DNA of 64,000 bases, taken from the NCBI GenBank assembly GCA_964490015.1, contig CAZBBA010000011.1, forward strand, positions 1-64,000, in the 5' to 3' direction. Numbering within the stretch: the first letter of the stretch is position 1; every line of letters starts with the position of its first letter. Both the position numbers and the translations under genes were made by a program. The notes under the pieces are model-generated. The model worked only from the letters and a program-made list of their open reading frames with translations. It had not been told where the DNA came from and ran no database searches. The DNA comes from Perlabentimonas sp964490015. GTDB lineage: Bacteria; Bacteroidota; Bacteroidia; Bacteroidales; Tenuifilaceae. This document shows, one piece after another, positions 59,991-64,000 of this stretch.

Positions 59991-62218
59991 AAAAACCATC
60001 GGTAGGCTAAGGTCATATTGCGTCCCGGCATAGGAAAGTTTCTGTCCTCTATACGTGAAAGATGATCGCGGTAACGCGTATTTAGAAGATTATCAACCCT
60101 AAAAATAAGGACATGCCTTCCTAATTTTGATAATCTGTAGCCTGTCGACAGCCCAATAATGGTGTAACCCTCGGTAGCCTCTTCATCGGGGGCAACCCTA
60201 TTCTGCTTTGCTGCTGCTACTACTTTTGCGCCAATCCAGCCCCAACCAAAATCGTAATCGGCACTAGCGGAAAGCCTTAGTGGAGGAATAAATGGAAGGT
60301 ACTCCTTTCCGTTGGTAATTCTTCGTCCGTCAACAAAATCGGAGCCCAGCCCAAGTTCAAAACCTTTGAATGGTTTTAGGGTAGCCGAAAGCTCTGCGCC
60401 CATTATTCTTGCCTCGTCTCCGGTGTATTGGAAAATGGGATATCCAGAACTAGGATCGATATTACCCGTAGGTTCAAAAATGATGTAATTGCGGAAAACA
60501 TTTACAAAGCTGGCCAGCTCAAATTCTAAAATATCTCCATTCCAACGGATAAAGAAATCGCCCCCTTGGCCAATCTCATCCTTTATACTGCTATTTCCAA
60601 TTTCATAAACTCCTGCACCCAGGTGAATACCGTTTGCGTAAAGTTCCTCGATGGAAGGATTACGGTGCGAGCGGGCAAACTGCCCTCCAACCTCAATTTT
60701 TTTGGTAGGACGATGGTTAAAGCCGAGAGAACCGGTATAGTTTATGGCATTTCTCCTACCATTGGCTTGGTTGGAATTATCTCCAAAAATTGCGCTGGTA
60801 TGCTGAAAGTCGATTCTTATTCCAGCCTGCAAACGCATGGTATTGGAAAGAGGAATTTCCTGAAAAGTGAAAAAACCTAGGTTAAATCTTATCTCACCAG
60901 GCGTGTAAGCATCTTCTCCAATCACATCGAGCCGATGGCTGTGAAGATTAACCCCAACAGCACCCCTGTCAAAAAAACTGAATGGTTTATGCTGCATTGT
61001 AAGCGTAGAACTTAATGCGTACTTCTCGTATTCAAGCTCAATTTCATCCTCTCTTTCGTTGCCAAGCCATTCGTACTCGACCTCTTGCTGGTGCATTCGG
61101 CTGGTATTGAACCTTGCTTGACCCTTATCAAAAAAGCCTTTGCGCTCAAAATTCATTCGACCCTGAAAGGCTAGCCGTTGCATTTGTATTTCCACACCTT
61201 TGTTGGGGTTATCGATAAATTCGGGAATTTCATAAGTTTGATCTGAAAGAGAAAGGCTAACCCCACCACTATTACTATTGTTGTTAAAGCCAATACCCGC
61301 AGCAGCATCAATATTGTTCATCGATGTTCCGGGCAGCTCTCCATCGGGTGTTGTTATATTCGACGATTGCCTGTGGGCAATTCTTGCAGTGGCAGCCCAG
61401 CTATCGTTACCGTATGTGTATCGCGCAAAACCTGCACCCATTCTGTTCATTGTGGCTCCCTGCAGCGATAGTACACCGTGCGATTTATTATCCCAACGTT
61501 CAGGAATATCAGTTGTCATAATATTTATAACGCCTCCCAGTGCGCTAGAACCGTACAGCAAACTTGCAGGGCCTCGGATAACCTCAACACGACTTGCCGC
61601 CAATGGGTCGAGCGCAATGGAATGGTCGGCTGAGGTCTCGGAGATATCGCCCATGCGCTCACCGTTCTCTAACACCAATATTCTATCGCCATCCATACCC
61701 CTAATTACCGGTCGGGCAGGGGACGAGCCCATGGATCGCATGGCTACACCAGGCGAGTTATTCAGCATTTCGCCAAACGATACCTCGGATCGTTTTTGAA
61801 GCTGCTCACCCATCAGAGCCATATCGGGTTGATATCGGAAACCACTCGCAGTGGGTGATGATGTGATTACAATGGCATCGAGATCAATTCCAGCGGGTTC
61901 AACTTCCACGTCAATCTCAAGAGTTTGTTTAGGTTTAATTGTGAATTCCACTGTTTTGGTTTCGAATCCCATACCAGCCACAACTAGAGTGTGAGTCCCT
62001 TCGGGAATATTGGTGAGAATATAGTGGCCCGTGGCATCGGTTATGGTTCCAAGGCGAGAATCTTTAATTAGCACGTTAATAAATGGGATGTGTTCTCCAT
62101 TCTGAGAACTTACAATATGCCCAAATACATTGGCATCGGTTTTCAATTGCGCAAAGCTGTGGTTACTTGCCAGCATTAGCATGGCTAGTAACGGTATAAA
62201 TCTAATCATGTTTGTCAT
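59987..62218 (-). CDS. TonB-dependent receptor with carboxypeptidase-like N-terminal domain
   Basis: The 743-residue protein has a signal peptide (LLAMLMLASNHSFA) and a carboxypeptidase-regulatory-like beta domain (about 25-110, FGHIVSSQNGEHIPFINVLI). A plug follows (RPVIRGMDGDRILVLENGER, VEVIRGPASLLYGSSALGGV), then a barrel ending in the aromatic YRWFF for BAM recognition. It imports a ligand with TonB energy. The upstream gene in the same direction encodes a small histidine-rich membrane protein, which suggests a metal or metal complex as ligand. An alternative start is three codons downstream. Confidence 0.93.
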   Translation of the reverse strand: MTNMIRFIPLLAMLMLASNHSFAQLKTDANVFGHIVSSQNGEHIPFINVLIKDSRLGTITDATGHYILTNIPEGTHTLVVAGMGFETKTVEFTIKPKQTLEIDVEVEPAGIDLDAIVITSSPTASGFRYQPDMALMGEQLQKRSEVSFGEMLNNSPGVAMRSMGSSPARPVIRGMDGDRILVLENGERMGDISETSADHSIALDPLAASRVEVIRGPASLLYGSSALGGVINIMTTDIPERWDNKSHGVLSLQGATMNRMGAGFARYTYGNDSWAATARIAHRQSSNITTPDGELPGTSMNNIDAAAGIGFNNNSNSGGVSLSLSDQTYEIPEFIDNPNKGVEIQMQRLAFQGRMNFERKGFFDKGQARFNTSRMHQQEVEYEWLGNEREDEIELEYEKYALSSTLTMQHKPFSFFDRGAVGVNLHSHRLDVIGEDAYTPGEIRFNLGFFTFQEIPLSNTMRLQAGIRIDFQHTSAIFGDNSNQANGRRNAINYTGSLGFNHRPTKKIEVGGQFARSHRNPSIEELYANGIHLGAGVYEIGNSSIKDEIGQGGDFFIRWNGDILEFELASFVNVFRNYIIFEPTGNIDPSSGYPIFQYTGDEARIMGAELSATLKPFKGFELGLGSDFVDGRRITNGKEYLPFIPPLRLSASADYDFGWGWIGAKVVAAAKQNRVAPDEEATEGYTIIGLSTGYRLSKLGRHVLIFRVDNLLNTRYRDHLSRIEDRNFPMPGRNMTLAYRWFF

Positions 62219-62304
62219 TTATTTTTTACACAAAGGTTTATGCCAAATTTTCTCTTGGCTTTTTTATAGTTTGCAAACGATTTGGCTAGTAGTAGTTTAG
62301 CCTT

Positions 62305-62661
62305 TTAGTAAATGGATGGTGGGCCTCTGTGAGGATTGGATACAGGTGAAAATTGGGGTATATGAAATTTTGTGTAATATTGACTAGTTTCTATGGAGAT
62401 TGGGTTGACTGCTAATAGCAAAATAGCCTGAATTACCATTAGGCTAGTAATTACTGACACCATTGCGTAAAGAAACATCTCCCAGTTGCTGTGGGTATGT
62501 TTCTGATATGGCGAGTCGGATGTTTTTTTCGAAATGGGTACTGGGTGTGAGTGCTCAATTACAATACCGCTGGGTAATTGGTGAAAATGCCAGTTGGCTG
62601 CCTGATTGTAAAAAAGCAGCAGTATAATAGGTATTAATATTGGTGCAATAAGTTTCCTCAT
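62305..62661 (-). CDS. Small histidine-rich membrane protein
   Basis: From ATG 62661 the 118-residue protein has an N-terminal hydrophobic segment (APILIPIILLLFYNQ). A histidine-rich loop follows (NWHFHQLPSG, IEHSHPVP, QKHTHSNWE), then a second membrane helix (FLYAMVSVITSLMVIQAILL). The clustered histidines in the presumed periplasmic loop may bind zinc, copper or nickel. It is 86 bp upstream of a TonB receptor gene, in the same direction and probably the same operon. No named family is recognised. Confidence 0.78.
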   Translation of the reverse strand: MRKLIAPILIPIILLLFYNQAANWHFHQLPSGIVIEHSHPVPISKKTSDSPYQKHTHSNWEMFLYAMVSVITSLMVIQAILLLAVNPISIETSQYYTKFHIPQFSPVSNPHRGPPSIY

Positions 62662-62679
62662 CAAAAAAAAATAAGTACA

Positions 62680-62687
62680 CAAAAATA
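62680..62687 (-). promoter_or_regulatory. -7 box TATTTTTG of the His-rich protein/TonB receptor operon
   Basis: TATTTTTG on the minus strand fits TAnnTTTG, 18 bp before the ATG at 62661. No clear Fur/Zur-type box was recognised around it. Confidence 0.5.
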
Positions 62688-62858
62688 GTATTCGAATTCA
62701 ATTGACCTTAAACCTTAACAGTAATTAACCTAAGTTTGTTCATATTGTAAACTCAATAGTATAACAGGAAGAGTACTCTAGTTTAAATATTACGGGCTAT
62801 TTGCTCATTATCCTTATTTTTCGGATATTTGCGGGTAGCTAATTTTAATCAATACGAA

Positions 62859-63323
62859 ATGAAACCACGCGTTAATCTTCCTCAATCCGAAGTAGACCAG
62901 ATAATTAACAGCTGTGAGGCATGCATGGTAGCAATGGTCGATTTGACCGGAAAGCCATACGTGCTCCCTTTTAATTTTGGCTATAAGGATGGGCGGCTTT
63001 ACATTCATTCTGGACCCGAAGGCAAAAAGATTGATATCTGGAAGATAAACCCAGATGTATGCGTTTCATTTAGCTCCGAATATAAGATGAACATCCGTCA
63101 CGAGGATGTTGCCTGCTCATACTCCATGAAGTATAAAAGCGTTTTGATTCATGGTACTGTCAAGTTTATTGATGATTTAGATGAAAAGGCAAGGGTTCTT
63201 AACGTCATTATGGAGAAATATTCAGGTCGTGCCGATTTTAACTATGGTAAGCCTGCATTGGCAAATGTTGCTGTTTTCGAGATAGAACTCAATAAAATTG
63301 AATCGAGAGCATATCTCTACTAA
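62859..63323 (+). CDS. Pyridoxamine 5'-phosphate oxidase-like (Nim-type) flavoprotein
   Basis: From ATG 62859 the 154-residue protein has the FMN-binding split barrel of the PNPOx-like family, with ACMVAMVDLTGKPYVLPFNFGYKDGRLYIHS split over two strands and CSYSMKYKSVLIHGTV. This pattern is close to 5-nitroimidazole reductase (NimA)-related proteins common in Bacteroidota. Most act on small redox substrates that are unknown. Family is likely; resistance to nitroimidazoles should not be assumed from sequence. Confidence 0.85.
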   Translation: MKPRVNLPQSEVDQIINSCEACMVAMVDLTGKPYVLPFNFGYKDGRLYIHSGPEGKKIDIWKINPDVCVSFSSEYKMNIRHEDVACSYSMKYKSVLIHGTVKFIDDLDEKARVLNVIMEKYSGRADFNYGKPALANVAVFEIELNKIESRAYLY

Positions 63324-63333
63324 TGAACGAGGA

Positions 63334-63684
63334 ATGATTGAGGTTAATAAATATTGCAGACAGATTTTCAGCTTCTTAGCCATAGTAGCCATAGCTGCTA
63401 AGGTTATGATATTCTGCATGGTATCCTCAAGTTATGCCAATCCAGTGGCCAGTGAATGGCAATACTCGCAACAAATTGAATCTGTTGATCTTTACGCCCA
63501 AACGTCATCCACATCCGTTGTTAATCCAATTGAAATTGGCAACAGTTTTTATAGTAACTCCATTGAAGTAAAATTAAGCAATTCCTCGGTTGAGGTTTAC
63601 CGCTCGTACAATGTTATATCCCAGTATTTTCCTACTCCCCGAATCTGCTCCCATACAGGCATTTTTCTTTGCCTTAGGTTATGA
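63334..63684 (+). CDS. Small secreted or membrane protein of unknown function
   Basis: The ATG at 63334 gives about 116 residues. A basic N-terminus is followed by a long hydrophobic stretch (IFSFLAIVAIAAKVMIFCMVSSSYANP) that looks like a signal peptide or anchor. The mature part is serine-rich and ends CLRL. No family is recognised. It lies 10 bp after the flavoprotein gene. Short length and unusual composition leave some doubt that it is expressed. Confidence 0.5.
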   Translation: MIEVNKYCRQIFSFLAIVAIAAKVMIFCMVSSSYANPVASEWQYSQQIESVDLYAQTSSTSVVNPIEIGNSFYSNSIEVKLSNSSVEVYRSYNVISQYFPTPRICSHTGIFLCLRL

Positions 63685-63824
63685 AAATTAAGTAGTTTGC
63701 CCGGAGTCCAGGTTTTTAATGTCATTTTGCATAGTCGCTATTCTAATTTTTTTTGCAAAGTGGATTAATGTTGGCCTCTACATAGTTTTCTGCAAATTTT
63801 TTAATCATCTTAATTTTTATACTT

Positions 63825-63923
63825 ATGGACACAGTTGAAAAAAGACCCTTACCTACCTGGGTTAGCATTTTGCTTTTTGTAGCAATTATGGCTCTTGTTA
63901 TGATCATCGGTATGATGATATAG
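63825..63923 (+). CDS. 32-residue single-pass membrane protein
   Basis: A complete small gene starts at ATG 63825 and ends at TAG 63923. The protein begins MDTVEKRPLPTWVS, a short charged cytoplasmic tail, then one hydrophobic helix (ILLFVAIMALVMIIGMMI) to the end. This shape is typical of small accessory subunits of membrane complexes such as oxidases or transporters. It stands alone in the visible sequence with 140 bp of non-coding DNA before it; a partner may lie beyond the window. Confidence 0.5.
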   Translation: MDTVEKRPLPTWVSILLFVAIMALVMIIGMMI

Positions 63924-64000
63924 TGACATTGAATTAGTTTCACCACAAGGGGCTGCTGATAGAAAGATTCCATTGGATACAAATTCTTACAAGGGTACTC
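63924..64000. other. Right end of window, no gene called
   Basis: One plus-strand frame is open across these 77 bp without a start codon. It is too short to support a gene, and nothing else is seen. Confidence 0.4.

Noticed and set aside
63743..63982. 79-residue minus-strand frame at the right end
   Set aside because: It is antisense to the 32-residue membrane protein, with poor composition and no promoter.

Overview
This 64 kb window looks like a chromosomal scaffold from a member of the Bacteroidota, probably order Bacteroidales or a close relative. Many genes are preceded by the phylum's TAnnTTTG -7 box, several with TTTG or TTG 20 bp upstream. Other phylum-typical features are SusC-like/BtuB-like TonB receptors, a type IX secretion (T9SS) C-terminal sorting domain, an M56-TonB protein with a BlaI repressor, DUF4199 and a short SerA. 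A run of exactly 100 N (21360-21459) marks an assembly gap that truncates two genes.

Layout. 1-5.5 kb: the 5' part of an M3-like metallopeptidase lipoprotein, a class IV aminotransferase, an unknown membrane-anchored protein, a structured non-coding RNA candidate (4483-4593), and a STAS/Hpt pair. 5.6-15.1 kb: gcvT, comB, the serine genes serC-serA with DUF1015, a YggS protein, a dihydroorotate dehydrogenase-like protein and three unknown proteins. 15.1-22 kb: folC, PIN-PhoH, then sixA-ppk1-ppx (polyphosphate metabolism), the gap, and a truncated Fic gene. 22-33.9 kb: mostly envelope genes: a phospholipase C/P1 nuclease-like protein, an M28 aminopeptidase, a CxH-repeat lipoprotein, a TonB receptor divergent from an ECF sigma operon, a TspO-like protein, a T9SS-exported phosphatase and a PLD protein. 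33.9-41.5 kb: tRNA-Arg(ACG) with partial copies of its 3' end, rplS, a C69 dipeptidase, anmK, an M23 peptidase, and zapA followed by 6S RNA. 41.7-49.3 kb: rny, then wbpE-wbpD-wbpB-wbpA plus an epimerase, and a nucleoside phosphorylase. 49.6-64 kb: mgsA, a TPR protein, BlaI/M56-TonB, an omega-amidase-like protein, trkA, the SRP RNA, a GT2 glycosyltransferase, a PPi-type phosphofructokinase, a His-rich protein with a TonB receptor, a Nim-like flavoprotein and a 32-residue membrane protein.

How the genes may work together. The wbp-type cluster should make a UDP-2,3-diaminoglucuronate derivative. In Porphyromonas gingivalis the same enzymes supply the sugar that links T9SS cargo to the cell surface, and a T9SS cargo protein lies about 10 kb upstream. 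PPK1, Ppx and a phosphohistidine phosphatase form one polyphosphate unit. A perfect palindrome overlapping the blaI promoter suggests autorepression. Much of the window is ordinary core genome. The least explained parts are the 4.5 kb RNA candidate, the tRNA-Arg repeats, the CxH lipoprotein, the two TonB receptor loci and the small membrane protein at the right end.
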